DNA from: Lachnospiraceae bacterium
GTDB lineage: Bacteria; Bacillota; Clostridia; Lachnospirales; Lachnospiraceae
DNA: 38,929 bases
Direction: 5' to 3'
NCBI GenBank assembly: GCA_021771695.1
Contig: JAETON010000023.1
Span: forward strand, 1 to 38,929
The position numbers and the translations under genes were made by a program. Below the pieces are notes generated by a model, which worked only from the letters and a program-made list of their open reading frames with translations, searched no databases and was not told where the DNA came from. Shown here piece after piece: positions 30,032-38,774 of this stretch (the stretch's first letter is position 1; the number at the start of each line of letters is the position of its first letter).

Positions 30032-31840
30032 CTACACCTCGGTAATAATCGGCAGAATCATTGGATTACGTTTTGTATTCTTCCAAATGTAATTACTCAA
30101 TGCTTCTTTAATGCTTGTTTTAATTCTTGCCCAGTCCGAAATATTTCGTTCCAAACATTCTTCTACTGCCTCCAAAACAACCTCTCTGGCACCTTCCATT
30201 AAAGTTTCAGATTCTCTTACATATACAAATCCTCTGGAAACAATATCCGGTCCTGCAAGAATCTGGCTTGCATGTCTCTGTAAAGTTACGGTAGCAATAA
30301 TCAAGCCATTTTGTGATAGCAATTTACGGTCATTTAATACGATATTTCCTACATCGCCAACTCCAAGTCCGTCTACCAGAATGCCTCCTGCCTGTACCTT
30401 CCCAGTTACTTTTCCCTGCCGTTTATTTAATTCCAGAACATCTCCTTCTTCCAGTACAAAGGCATTTTCTTTTGGGATTCCCATTTCCATTGCCAGCTCT
30501 CTGTGACGCATTAAATGTCTGTATTCTCCATGAACAGGGATCGCATATTTCGGCTTCGTCAGTGCATATATCAAGCGCAGTTCTTCACGGCAGGCATGAC
30601 CTGATACATGTGTATCTTCAAATACAACTTTTGCACCTTTTACTGCCAGTTCATTCATAATTTTTGAAACATTTTTTTCATTCCCCGGAATCGGGCTGGA
30701 ACTAAAAATGATCGTATCTGATGGTACAATCGATACTTTTCTGTGAGTTGAGTTTGCCATACGGGATAATGCTGCCATAGTTTCTCCTTGGCTTCCCGTC
30801 GTAATTAAAACAATCTGATCGTCCGGATAATTTTTTATTTGATCCGTTTCAATTAATGTGTTCTTTGGAATTTTAATATATCCCAATTCTGAAGCAGTGG
30901 ATATAATATTTACCATGCTTCGTCCTTCGACTGCTACTTTTCGTCCATATTTATGTGCAGAATTAATAATATGCTGCACACGGTCTACATTGGAAGCAAA
31001 AGTTGCAATGATCATACGTCCTCTTAAATGTTCCGCAAAAAGACTGTCCAAGCGTTTCCCTACATTCTTCTCAGAGAGAGTATACCCTTGGCGTTCTGCA
31101 TTGGTACTGTCTGCCATCAATGCAAGAACTCCTTTGCTTCCCAATTCTGCAAATCTGGCAAGATCAATGGCTTCTCCAAACAGCGGGGTATGATCCACTT
31201 TAAAGTCTCCCGTATGGATAATAACACCAGCTGGCGTTGTAATCGCCAATGCTGCTGCATCTGCAATACTATGGTTTGTTTTGATAAATTCCACTTCAAA
31301 AACACCCAGTTTTACTTTATCTCCATGAGTTACAATATTTTTTGTTACTGTATTGGAAATTCCATGCTCCTTTAATTTATTATCAATCAATGCCATCGTA
31401 AGTTTTGTTGCATAAATTGGAACATTAATTTCTTTTTCAAAATATGGAATAGAACCAATATGATCCTCATGTCCATGAGTAATTACCAGTCCGCGTATTT
31501 TTTGGGCATTCTCTTTTAAATATGTGATATCCGGAATTACCAAATCAATTCCCAGCATATCTTCATCTGGAAATGCTAAGCCGCAGTCTACAATCAAAAT
31601 CTGATTGTTACACTCAAACGCCGTGATATTCATTCCGATCTGTCCCAGTCCCCCTAACGGAATAATCTTTACAGAATTCGGTTTCTTACGGGGCATCTGT
31701 CCACGCCGTCCTTTCATCTGATAACTATTTCTGCTGTATGATCTTCTATCATTTGTAATACTGTCTCTTTTTGCTCTCACTTGTTGTCTTTGTTGATTGT
31801 CTCTCAAATTTCTTCCTCCATTTTCTTTCATTTCCGACAA
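30032..31840 (-). CDS. rnj: Ribonuclease J
   Basis: The 602-residue metallo-beta-lactamase/beta-CASP ribonuclease acts in mRNA decay and rRNA maturation as a 5' exonuclease and endonuclease. The catalytic H-G-H-E-D-H lies at 122-127, followed by N-H-S-I-A-D-A, H-T-G-D-F-K-V-D and the beta-CASP block G-H-A-C-R-E-E. Compared with Bacillus RNase J1 it carries about 50 extra N-terminal residues rich in Arg, Asn, Gln and Ser. The exact start is doubtful: TTG at 31840 and ATG at 31831 both lack a good ribosome site, and ATG codons at residues 42 and 49 are alternatives. It follows DUF1292 by 23 bases. Confidence 0.92.
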   Translation of the reverse strand: MSEMKENGGRNLRDNQQRQQVRAKRDSITNDRRSYSRNSYQMKGRRGQMPRKKPNSVKIIPLGGLGQIGMNITAFECNNQILIVDCGLAFPDEDMLGIDLVIPDITYLKENAQKIRGLVITHGHEDHIGSIPYFEKEINVPIYATKLTMALIDNKLKEHGISNTVTKNIVTHGDKVKLGVFEVEFIKTNHSIADAAALAITTPAGVIIHTGDFKVDHTPLFGEAIDLARFAELGSKGVLALMADSTNAERQGYTLSEKNVGKRLDSLFAEHLRGRMIIATFASNVDRVQHIINSAHKYGRKVAVEGRSMVNIISTASELGYIKIPKNTLIETDQIKNYPDDQIVLITTGSQGETMAALSRMANSTHRKVSIVPSDTIIFSSSPIPGNEKNVSKIMNELAVKGAKVVFEDTHVSGHACREELRLIYALTKPKYAIPVHGEYRHLMRHRELAMEMGIPKENAFVLEEGDVLELNKRQGKVTGKVQAGGILVDGLGVGDVGNIVLNDRKLLSQNGLIIATVTLQRHASQILAGPDIVSRGFVYVRESETLMEGAREVVLEAVEECLERNISDWARIKTSIKEALSNYIWKNTKRNPMILPIITEV

Positions 31841-31863
31841 TCGATTGTTTTATACTCTTTTTT

Positions 31864-32142
31864 CTACAAACTCACTTCAAAATCTTCTACTAATTCATTA
31901 AAAATATTTGAAATCATCTTCAGTTCTTCGTCATCTTCTACGATTTCATAAGATACAAAATCGTCTTCCAGACTGATTTCTTTCATAATCATGACAACAC
32001 CATCATCCTCTATGGAATCAGCCACTAAAAGATAATTCTTTCCAGCAAGTGTCGTCTGCTCCAAAACGAAAAACTCGATTTCTTCTCCATCATTGCCCAG
32101 ACAAAGAATTGTATTATTCTTTTCTTTCATTCCGTTCTTCAT
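31864..32142 (-). CDS. DUF1292 family protein (YrzB-like)
   Basis: A 92-residue acidic protein of the DUF1292 family: D-G-E-E-I-E-F-F, then G-K-N-Y-L-L-V and a C-terminal acidic stretch, the usual pattern of two short beta repeats. The function is unknown. It follows ruvX with an ATGA overlap of 4 bases, exactly as yrzB follows yrrK in Bacillus. A second ATG at 32130 is better spaced from the AAGGA ribosome site and may be the true start, giving 88 residues. Part of the ireB-ruvX-DUF1292 set. Confidence 0.88.
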   Translation of the reverse strand: MKNGMKEKNNTILCLGNDGEEIEFFVLEQTTLAGKNYLLVADSIEDDGVVMIMKEISLEDDFVSYEIVEDDEELKMISNIFNELVEDFEVSL

Positions 32143-32564
32143 CCTTCCCGGCGGGAATCTAAATATCCCTGTAAAATAAAAGACGCTGCAATCTGATCGA
32201 TCACTTTTTTACGGTTTTCACGTCTCACACCACTTTCCATCAATACCTTCTCTGATGCAACAGTTGTAAGCCTCTCATCCCAAAGAATAACTTCTGCTTT
32301 CGTACGACGCACTAAAGCATCGCGGAAATCCATTGTTTCATTTCCCCGTTCGCCGATTGTATTATTCATATTCTTTGGGAAACCAAGAACAATAGTTTCT
32401 ATGCCGTATTCACGGATGATCTCCTCAATTCTTGCATAAGTCTTGCGAAGTTTATTCGCATCCTTTCTGGTAATCGTCTCCAATGGCTGCGCAGTAATCC
32501 CAAGCTCATCACTTACTGCTACTCCTACTGTTCTTGTCCCATAATCTAACCCTAATATTCTCAT
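32139..32564 (-). CDS. ruvX: RuvX/YqgF Holliday junction resolvase-like nuclease
   Basis: The 141-residue RNase H-like nuclease has the motifs [13 protein letters not shown] (first catalytic Asp), V-L-G-F-P (strand 4), and W-D-E-R-L-T-T (Glu). It also has the [10 protein letters not shown] block near the C-terminus. It is linked to 16S rRNA 3'-end processing and recombination in different bacteria. The length is typical. It lies between ireB (11 bases upstream) and DUF1292 (overlap), an order conserved through the Firmicutes. Confidence 0.95.
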   Translation of the reverse strand: MRILGLDYGTRTVGVAVSDELGITAQPLETITRKDANKLRKTYARIEEIIREYGIETIVLGFPKNMNNTIGERGNETMDFRDALVRRTKAEVILWDERLTTVASEKVLMESGVRRENRKKVIDQIAASFILQGYLDSRREG

Positions 32565-32575
32565 AACAGCCTAAT

Positions 32576-32830
32576 CTACTTTAACTTTGTCTCAATGTAA
32601 TTTTCAAACAAAGCTTCAATGATTTCATCACGTTCTACTTTGTTGATAATGCTTCTTGCATTCTTATGGCTGGTAATATACGTAGGATCTCCTGACATAA
32701 TATATCCTACCATCTGATTTACAGGGTTATATCCTTTTTCTTGTAACGCTTCGTATACACGTTCTAAAATCATGTATACATCTAACTCTTCTTTTACAAC
32801 TGAAAAATGTTGTGTACGATTATTATCCAT
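32576..32830 (-). CDS. ireB: IreB-family regulatory phosphoprotein (DUF965)
   Basis: The 84-residue protein matches the IreB/YrzL family almost throughout: [19 protein letters not shown], then [10 protein letters not shown] and the C-terminal [10 protein letters not shown]. In Enterococcus the protein is phosphorylated on N-terminal threonines by the PASTA kinase IreK and affects cell-wall stress resistance. One threonine (Thr6) lies in the corresponding N-terminal tail here. It is the first gene of the set that leads to ruvX, DUF1292 and RNase J, behind the promoter at 32858-32886. Confidence 0.94.
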   Translation of the reverse strand: MDNNRTQHFSVVKEELDVYMILERVYEALQEKGYNPVNQMVGYIMSGDPTYITSHKNARSIINKVERDEIIEALFENYIETKLK

Positions 32831-32857
32831 ATTATCACGTCCCTTTCATGTAGTTTC

Positions 32858-32886
32858 ATTCTAATATAAAATCTTTAAAATAGCAA
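32858..32886 (-). promoter_or_regulatory. ireB: Predicted promoter of the ireB operon
   Basis: On the minus strand TTGCTA (32881-32886), 17 bases and TAGAAT (32858-32863), followed by an AAAGGGACG ribosome site. Confidence 0.6.
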
Positions 32887-32912
32887 TGGTAAACCCAAAA
32901 TTTCACCTGTTC

Positions 32913-34247
32913 TTAACATATTTCCATCGTTGGAACTATCTTTCCTTCCACAAATCCATCCTCAGAAACAGCCGTTAATTCAGCCGGAATTATATGGTTT
33001 TCCAATGGCTTTTCACTATAAACCGCTGTCTTTATATATTCTCTGGTATGTCCGGTATATATATTTTCTTTTTTATCTGCTGCTTCTTCAATGAGAATTT
33101 CTTTCACCATACCTAACTGTTTTTCCTCAAATTCCCGTTGATGTCTTTTGGACATTTCCAAAAGAATATTGCTGCGTTTTGTTTTCGTTTGATCATCAAT
33201 TTGATGTTCCATAACGGCAGCTTTCGTCCCTTTTCGGATTGAATATTTGAATACATGCATTTCGTATAAATTAATTTCTTCCAAAAATGCTCTGGTCTGT
33301 TCAAATTCTTCTTCTGTCTCTCCCGGAAATCCCACAATAATATCTGTTGTCAATGCCGGAAGTTCAAAATATTTTCTTATCAAACTACACTTTCTGCGGA
33401 TTTCCCCAGTCGTATATTTACGATTCATACGTTTTAAAGTTGTATCGCACCCGCTTTGCAGTGATAAATGAAAATGCGGACAAAAACTCTCTATTTTCCT
33501 TAACCGCTCCACCACACCTTCCGTAATAAATCCAGGTTCCAAAGAGCCGAGACGAATCCGCTTCACCCCATCAATTTTTGCAATGGATTCCAATAAATCT
33601 ATCAACGTGATATTTCCAAAATCTGTACCGTAAGATGTTACATGAATTCCTGTAATGACAAACTCCTGACATCCGTTTTTGCAAAGATTTCTGATTTCAT
33701 CCAAAATATCTTCCTGTTTTCTGCTTCTGACTCTTCCTCTGGCATAAGGAATAATACAATAAGAACAAAACTGATTGCATCCATCCTGCACTTTAATATA
33801 AGCTCTGGTGTGTTCATTTAAATGTTCGATATGAAGCGTTTCGTATTCTTTATCTTTTGCAATGTCCAAAACTTCCGGCTGCAATTTTTCGTCAGGGAAA
33901 TATTCTTCCAAAATGTGAATCAGCTCTTTCTTTTTATTATTCCCAATAATTAAATCAATATTTTCATCTTTTTTCAGCTCATCTTTTCCTACCTGAGCAT
34001 AACATCCTACAGCAGCCACAACAACATTGGGATTCTTCTTTTTTGCTCGATGCAGCATTTGTCTGGATTTTCGTTCTGCCATATTCGTTACAGAACAGGT
34101 ATTCACAATGTAAATATCCACTGCCTCTCTGGGTGTTACTCTTTCGACACCTGCCTCAAGAAGCATTCCCCACATGGCATCTGTCTCGTACTGATTCACT
34201 TTACATCCAAGTGTCACAATTGCTGCTTTTTTTCCACGTAAGTTCAT
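32913..34247 (-). CDS. mtaB: tRNA t6A37 methylthiotransferase MtaB
   Basis: The ATG at 34247 follows AAAGGAAAG closely; a 14-residue extension upstream is unlikely. The 444-residue radical SAM enzyme adds a 2-methylthio group to t6A37 of tRNAs reading ANN codons. The N-terminal MTTase domain begins I-V-T-L-G-C-K-V-N-Q and has further Cys in V-N-T-C-S-V-T and A-V-G-C-Y-A. The radical SAM cluster is D-G-C-N-Q-F-C-S-Y-C, and a TRAM-like domain forms the C-terminus. The G-C-K-V-N-Q variant distinguishes MtaB from MiaB. It lies between ireB and a divergent HPr-like gene. Confidence 0.94.
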   Translation of the reverse strand: MNLRGKKAAIVTLGCKVNQYETDAMWGMLLEAGVERVTPREAVDIYIVNTCSVTNMAERKSRQMLHRAKKKNPNVVVAAVGCYAQVGKDELKKDENIDLIIGNNKKKELIHILEEYFPDEKLQPEVLDIAKDKEYETLHIEHLNEHTRAYIKVQDGCNQFCSYCIIPYARGRVRSRKQEDILDEIRNLCKNGCQEFVITGIHVTSYGTDFGNITLIDLLESIAKIDGVKRIRLGSLEPGFITEGVVERLRKIESFCPHFHLSLQSGCDTTLKRMNRKYTTGEIRRKCSLIRKYFELPALTTDIIVGFPGETEEEFEQTRAFLEEINLYEMHVFKYSIRKGTKAAVMEHQIDDQTKTKRSNILLEMSKRHQREFEEKQLGMVKEILIEEAADKKENIYTGHTREYIKTAVYSEKPLENHIIPAELTAVSEDGFVEGKIVPTMEIC

Positions 34248-34261
34248 AGCTTTCCTTTCTA

Positions 34262-34290
34262 TTGACTTTTCCTTTAAATGCGAGTACACT
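34262..34290 (+). promoter_or_regulatory. Promoter of the HPr-like gene
   Basis: TTGACT (34262-34267), 17 bases and TACACT (34285-34290). Transcription should start near 34297. Confidence 0.7.
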
Positions 34291-34311
34291 GTCCTTAACT
34301 ATTACGAATGG

Positions 34312-34336
34312 ATGCCTGCGGCATTTTTGTATTTTT
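34312..34336 (+). terminator. Terminator-like hairpin in the leader of the HPr-like gene
   Basis: ATGCC (34312-34316) and GGCAT (34320-34324) enclose 3 bases and are followed by TTTTGTATTTTT. The stem is short. It lies between promoter and ribosome site, so it could attenuate expression. Confidence 0.4.
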
Positions 34337-34350
34337 AAGGAGATGATCCT

Positions 34351-34584
34351 ATGTGTTACGCACTGATAAAATTAAATTCGGTGAAAGATCTTCATTCTTT
34401 CGTCGATATAATGAACAAATTTCCCGGTAATTATGAGATTATTGATGGGCAGTTTACCCTTGATGCAAAATCACTGATGAGTATGCTCAGTCTGAACCTA
34501 TCCCAGCCTTTCCGTTTAATTTTAGATTCCGAACAAGCTGACGAAGTTCTTCATTCCATTCAGCCGTTTATTTCACATGAATAA
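34351..34584 (+). CDS. Small HPr-like protein without the catalytic histidine
   Basis: A 77-residue protein with an AAGGAG ribosome site. From Lys23-Phe24 on it aligns without gaps to HPr, including D-A-K-S-L-M-S-M-L-S-L, which matches the K-S-I-M-G-V-M-S-L block of HPr. Ser41 therefore sits where HPr carries the regulatory Ser46. The segment that normally holds G-I-H-A-R-P reads L-N-S-V-K-D, placing Ser10 at the position of phosphorylatable His15. It cannot act as a normal PTS phosphocarrier and recalls Bacillus Crh, a regulatory HPr with no His15. Its 3' end overlaps the thiI stop by 17 bases on the opposite strand. Confidence 0.8.
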   Translation: MCYALIKLNSVKDLHSFVDIMNKFPGNYEIIDGQFTLDAKSLMSMLSLNLSQPFRLILDSEQADEVLHSIQPFISHE

Positions 34585-35746
34585 CTTCTGTGGAATCAAT
34601 AGCCTCTTTCATCAAATCATCAATCACATCGTTTAGATGCTCCTCTGATTTCCTGATTCGTTTTAAATTACCTTTTGTCACCGGATGTTTTGCAACAAAA
34701 ATCGTACAGCAGTCTTCAAACGGCTGAATTGATGTTTCAAAGGTTCCAATCTTTTCTGCAATATCTACGATTTCCTGTTTGTCCATTCCAATACATGGAC
34801 GGAATACCGGCATACCGCACACCTCATTGGTAATGGCAAGATTATGAATTGTCTGGCTTGCTACTTGTCCAATACTTTCTCCTGTAATCAATGCCAAATC
34901 ATTGTTTTCATTTGCAAAATGTTCTGCAATTTTCATCATATATCTTCTCATAATAATTGTCAGCTCATCATGCGGGCATTTTTCATAAATTGCCAGCTGA
35001 ATATCTGTAAAGTTAACTACATGAAGATCAATCGGTCCTGCATATTTCGCAACGATTTTTGCCAAGTCTACGACTTTTTGTTTTGCACGTTCACTGGTAT
35101 AGGGAGGTGCATGAAAATAAGTAGCATCAATCCTTACTCCACGTTTTGCAATCATATATCCTGCAACCGGACTGTCAATTCCGCCGGATAACAAAAGCAT
35201 CGCTTTTCCATTGGTTCCAACCGGCATTCCTCCCGGTCCTTTTATTTCCTGAGAATAGATATAAATGTATTTTCTTACTTCAATATTTACCATAACATCC
35301 GGATTATGAACATCCACCTTGACACCGTCAAATGCTTCTAGTATTTTTTCTCCAATATCCATATTAATTGCCATGGAATTCATTGGAAATTCTTTATCCC
35401 CTCTTCTTGCATGGACTTTGAAAGTAAAATCTTTTACTGGATATTGTTCATCAATAAAAGTAAGCACTGTTTTTCTCACATGTTCAATATCTTTTGTTTT
35501 TTCAATCACCATTGGGCAGATTCCCACAATACCAAAAACTTTCTGCAGTGCTTCTACCGCTTCATCATAGTCAAACTCACTGCGTCCTTCCACAAACATA
35601 CGTCCGGACTCTTTTCTTACTTCAAATTCACCTACCGGATTCATAGCAAAACGAATCTGCTTCATCAGCGCATCTTCAAACATATATCGGTTTTTCCCCT
35701 TAATACCGATTTCCCCGTATTTTATTAAAAAGGCTGTTACCTGCAT
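34568..35746 (-). CDS. thiI: tRNA 4-thiouridine synthase ThiI
   Basis: The 392-residue enzyme inserts sulfur at U8 of tRNA and may also feed thiamine thiazole synthesis. A ferredoxin-like N-terminal region and THUMP domain cover residues 1-165. The PP-loop ATPase motif is L-L-S-G-G-I-D-S-P-V-A-G near 181-192. F-E-D-C-C-T-I-F near 345 holds the Cys used for sulfur transfer. The C-terminal rhodanese domain of the enteric enzyme is absent, as in Bacillus, where a dedicated cysteine desulfurase supplies persulfide. Such a desulfurase gene lies 15 bases upstream here. Confidence 0.96.
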   Translation of the reverse strand: MQVTAFLIKYGEIGIKGKNRYMFEDALMKQIRFAMNPVGEFEVRKESGRMFVEGRSEFDYDEAVEALQKVFGIVGICPMVIEKTKDIEHVRKTVLTFIDEQYPVKDFTFKVHARRGDKEFPMNSMAINMDIGEKILEAFDGVKVDVHNPDVMVNIEVRKYIYIYSQEIKGPGGMPVGTNGKAMLLLSGGIDSPVAGYMIAKRGVRIDATYFHAPPYTSERAKQKVVDLAKIVAKYAGPIDLHVVNFTDIQLAIYEKCPHDELTIIMRRYMMKIAEHFANENNDLALITGESIGQVASQTIHNLAITNEVCGMPVFRPCIGMDKQEIVDIAEKIGTFETSIQPFEDCCTIFVAKHPVTKGNLKRIRKSEEHLNDVIDDLMKEAIDSTEVIHVK

Positions 35747-35761
35747 CTTTTTTCTCCTTTT

Positions 35762-36907
35762 TTATCTCCTTACAAATCTCCGAAGCATTGGAACCAGTTC
35801 CTTTAATGCTTCGATGGTTTCATCAACTTCTTCTTTTGTATTTTCTATGGAAAAACTAAATCTTAATGTTCCATCTTTATAATCATTTGAAATTCCAATG
35901 GCATTTAAAGTGCCGCTGACAGCTTGTTTTTTATTAGAAGAACATGCAGAACCGGAAGATACATAGATTCCTTTATCCTCCAGTGCATGAAGCAGCACTT
36001 CGCTTCGCAGCCCCCGAAAACTAATACTCGCTATATGCGGTGCCTGCCCGGAATTGTCTTTGATATTTTCAATTTCATTGATTCTCTCTTGAAAATATTC
36101 TTTTACTTGACAAATTTTTTTGGCGTTTTCATAATGTTTTCCAATCATTCTTTTACATGCACAAGAAAGACCTGCTATTCCCGGCACATTTTCTGTTCCG
36201 GAACGTATTCCTTTCTGCTGTCCTCCGCCAAAAATAATCGGCTGAATTTTTGTTCCTTCTTTGACATATAAAAATCCAATCCCTTTTGGTCCATGAATTT
36301 TATGTCCGCTCATAGAAAGCAAATCTACCTTCATATTTTTAGGGACTGCCGGAAGCTTTCCATATGCCTGAATTGCATCCACATGAAAAATGGTATCTGG
36401 ATTCACGCTTTTTATTATCTTTCCAATTTCTTCAATGGGCTCTACAGCACCAATCTCATTATTTACCATCATACATGATACAAGAATGGTATCCGGGCGG
36501 ATTGCATCTTTTAACTGTTCAAGCTGCACGATTCCATGACTGTCTACATCCAGATAAGTAATTTCAAATCCCATACTTTCCAAATAATACATCGGTTCAT
36601 AAACAGAAGCATGTTCAATTTTCGTAGTAATCACGTGCTTTCCTTGTCTCTGATTTGCCATGGCAGTTCCAATAATTGCTGTATTGTTGGATTCTGTTCC
36701 TCCAGACGTAAAGAAAATTTCCTTTGGTTTTGCCCTCAAAGTTTTTGCAATCGTTTCTTGTGCTTCTTTTATAATATTTTCTGCTTCTAATCCTTTTATA
36801 TGCTTTGCAGACGGATTTCCATAGGTAACTTCCATAGCTTCCTGCATAACAGCCAACACCTCTGGAAATACTTTTGTTGTTGCCGCATTATCAAAATAAA
36901 TGCTCAT
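35762..36907 (-). CDS. Cysteine desulfurase (NifS/IscS family), probable ThiI partner
   Basis: The 381-residue PLP enzyme takes sulfur from cysteine. It opens Y-F-D-N-A-A-T-T. The PLP lysine is in S-G-H-K-I-H-G-P-K-G near 205. The catalytic cysteine is in the loop S-S-G-S-A-C-S-S near 325-332, of the short group I type. Adjacent to thiI, it matches Bacillus NifZ, which charges ThiI for s4U synthesis. A general iron-sulfur role cannot be excluded, as no iscU is seen in the window. It overlaps rsmE by 4 bases. Confidence 0.93.
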   Translation of the reverse strand: MSIYFDNAATTKVFPEVLAVMQEAMEVTYGNPSAKHIKGLEAENIIKEAQETIAKTLRAKPKEIFFTSGGTESNNTAIIGTAMANQRQGKHVITTKIEHASVYEPMYYLESMGFEITYLDVDSHGIVQLEQLKDAIRPDTILVSCMMVNNEIGAVEPIEEIGKIIKSVNPDTIFHVDAIQAYGKLPAVPKNMKVDLLSMSGHKIHGPKGIGFLYVKEGTKIQPIIFGGGQQKGIRSGTENVPGIAGLSCACKRMIGKHYENAKKICQVKEYFQERINEIENIKDNSGQAPHIASISFRGLRSEVLLHALEDKGIYVSSGSACSSNKKQAVSGTLNAIGISNDYKDGTLRFSFSIENTKEEVDETIEALKELVPMLRRFVRR

Positions 36908-37674
36908 ATTGTTTCCTCCAAATGATCAGACATTTTTTCCTCTTCTAATGTAAACATTAAAATAGACAGCATCGTCATGCCTGCAGTTTCTGTCCGAAGA
37001 ATCCGCTTTCCAAGTGTCATCGTTTCCCCGCCAATTTCTCTGGCTGCATCAATTTCTTCTTTTTCAAAACCGCCTTCCGGTCCAATCATAATTCCTATAG
37101 ATTTTTGCTTTTTCGCTTTTTCAAGGAGTTCTCTGGAATAAGCAATTCCTCTGGCTTCTTCGTAAGGAACCAAAAGGAGATCCAGCCCCTGAGCTTCCTT
37201 TAATGCTTCATTGTAATTTTTTATCATAGATACTTCTGGAATAATCCCTCTCTTTGCCTGCTTTGCTGCACTTAACGCAATGGCATTCCAACGGTCTGTC
37301 TTCTTTTTTGCTTTCTTCTCATCCAGCTTCACCACGCAGCGTTTCATACGAATGGGAACAATTCTAGTAACGCCAAGTTCCACTGCCTTTTGAATGATAA
37401 ATTCCATCTTATCCCCTTTGGGAAGTCCTTGATACAAAATAATTTTTGTTCCAAGTTCTGTTTCCATTCCATGAACATCTAAAATTCTGGCTTTTATCTT
37501 ATCCGAAGCAAAGTCTTCCAAACTGCACTCATATTCCAAATCATTTTCACAGCTTAAAAATACTTTTTCTCCCACTTTCATACGCAGAACATTTTTTATA
37601 TGATTTACATCATCTCCATAAATCCATGCGTATCCATCGCGTATTTGATCTTCCGCAATAAAAAAACGATACAT
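36904..37674 (-). CDS. rsmE: 16S rRNA m3U1498 methyltransferase
   Basis: The 256-residue SPOUT-fold methyltransferase methylates N3 of U1498 in the decoding region of the small subunit. The N-terminal PUA-like domain (M-Y-R-F-F-I and H-I-K-N-V-L-R-M) is followed by the SPOUT knot with I-G-P-E-G-G-F and L-G-K-R-I-L-R-T-E-T-A near residues 200-235. The length is typical. It begins 3 bases after prmA and overlaps the desulfurase gene, so the three genes are translated from one message. Confidence 0.95.
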   Translation of the reverse strand: MYRFFIAEDQIRDGYAWIYGDDVNHIKNVLRMKVGEKVFLSCENDLEYECSLEDFASDKIKARILDVHGMETELGTKIILYQGLPKGDKMEFIIQKAVELGVTRIVPIRMKRCVVKLDEKKAKKKTDRWNAIALSAAKQAKRGIIPEVSMIKNYNEALKEAQGLDLLLVPYEEARGIAYSRELLEKAKKQKSIGIMIGPEGGFEKEEIDAAREIGGETMTLGKRILRTETAGMTMLSILMFTLEEEKMSDHLEETI

Positions 37675-37677
37675 CTT

Positions 37678-38637
37678 TTACCTCTTTCTTGCAGTCATAG
37701 AAACCCAGTCTTTCATTTTTCTTGTCTCAAGAATCTCGAAATCATAAGATTTTAACTTCTCTGCAATCTCCTTCTCTTTTGTATCAATAATTCCGGAAAT
37801 AACAAAAACTCCATCTTCTGTTAAAAACTGATCCACAATTTCAATCAATGGCGAAATAACATCTGCCAGAATATTTGCCACAACAACCGGATAACATTTT
37901 TCACCAAGAGATTTTGCAAATGCTTCATCCTCCAATATATTTCCTTGGTATACTTCATAACAATCTTTCGGCAAATGATTTACTTCAAAATTTTCTTCTG
38001 CTGCTGTAATTGCATGAGGATCAATATCTGTCAGCACTGCATGTCCGGCACCAAGTTTCATGGCAATAATTGATAGAATACCGCTGCCGCATCCCACATC
38101 CAAAACTTTTGTATTTTCTTTTATATAAGGTTTCATCCCTTCAATACAAAGTTTTGTCGTCTCATGGGATCCGGTTCCAAAAGCGGTTCCCGGATCAATT
38201 TCTATAACAATCTTATCATTTTTAGGATTTTTAATCGTTTCCCATGTAGGTTTTATAACAATCTGATCATCTAATTGAATTGGCTTAAAAAACTTCTTCC
38301 AATTATTTACCCAGTCTTCTTCTTTGGTTTTATCAAAAGAAATCGTACCCGGTCCTACATCCATAAATTCACTTAACCGATGAAGCATCTCTTGAATTTT
38401 TAGAGTGATTGCTTCTAAGTTCTCCTGTTCATCAAAATAACAGTGAATCTTCGCTGTTCCATCATCCGGGGCAATATCATCCGGCAGAAGATCCACATAC
38501 ATCACTTTCATCTCTTCTTCTGTCAAAGATACATGATCCTCTACCTCAACGCCCGAAGCTCCCAATTCTGTCAGCTCATAGCTGATCATATCTTCTGCAG
38601 AGGTCAGTGTATCTATCGTAATTTTATTCCATCCCAT
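37678..38637 (-). CDS. prmA: Ribosomal protein L11 methyltransferase
   Basis: The 319-residue SAM-dependent enzyme trimethylates L11. An N-terminal substrate-recognition domain (W-N-K-I-T-I-D-T at the start) precedes a Rossmann methyltransferase with K-V-L-D-V-G-C-G-S-G-I-L-S near 176-188. G-T-G-S-H-E-T-T and V-V-A-N-I-L-A-D-V-I are PrmA hallmarks. The AAAGGAG site supports the start. It is the first gene of the prmA-rsmE-desulfurase-thiI operon, behind the promoter at 38690-38718. Confidence 0.95.
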   Translation of the reverse strand: MGWNKITIDTLTSAEDMISYELTELGASGVEVEDHVSLTEEEMKVMYVDLLPDDIAPDDGTAKIHCYFDEQENLEAITLKIQEMLHRLSEFMDVGPGTISFDKTKEEDWVNNWKKFFKPIQLDDQIVIKPTWETIKNPKNDKIVIEIDPGTAFGTGSHETTKLCIEGMKPYIKENTKVLDVGCGSGILSIIAMKLGAGHAVLTDIDPHAITAAEENFEVNHLPKDCYEVYQGNILEDEAFAKSLGEKCYPVVVANILADVISPLIEIVDQFLTEDGVFVISGIIDTKEKEIAEKLKSYDFEILETRKMKDWVSMTARKR

Positions 38638-38689
38638 GAAATAACAACTCCTTTAAAAGTTTCGTGAAATCAAAATATATCAATTTAAA

Positions 38690-38718
38690 AGTGTATCATA
38701 AAAGAAGATTTGAAACAA
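38690..38718 (-). promoter_or_regulatory. prmA: Predicted promoter of the prmA operon
   Basis: On the minus strand TTGTTT (38713-38718), 17 bases and TACACT (38690-38695), within an extended TATGA context. The leader is about 45 bases. Confidence 0.6.
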
Positions 38719-38774
38719 GATATTTATATGTTTTCTTTGTTTTAATTATAAGCCATTTTTGATAATGTCCTAAT

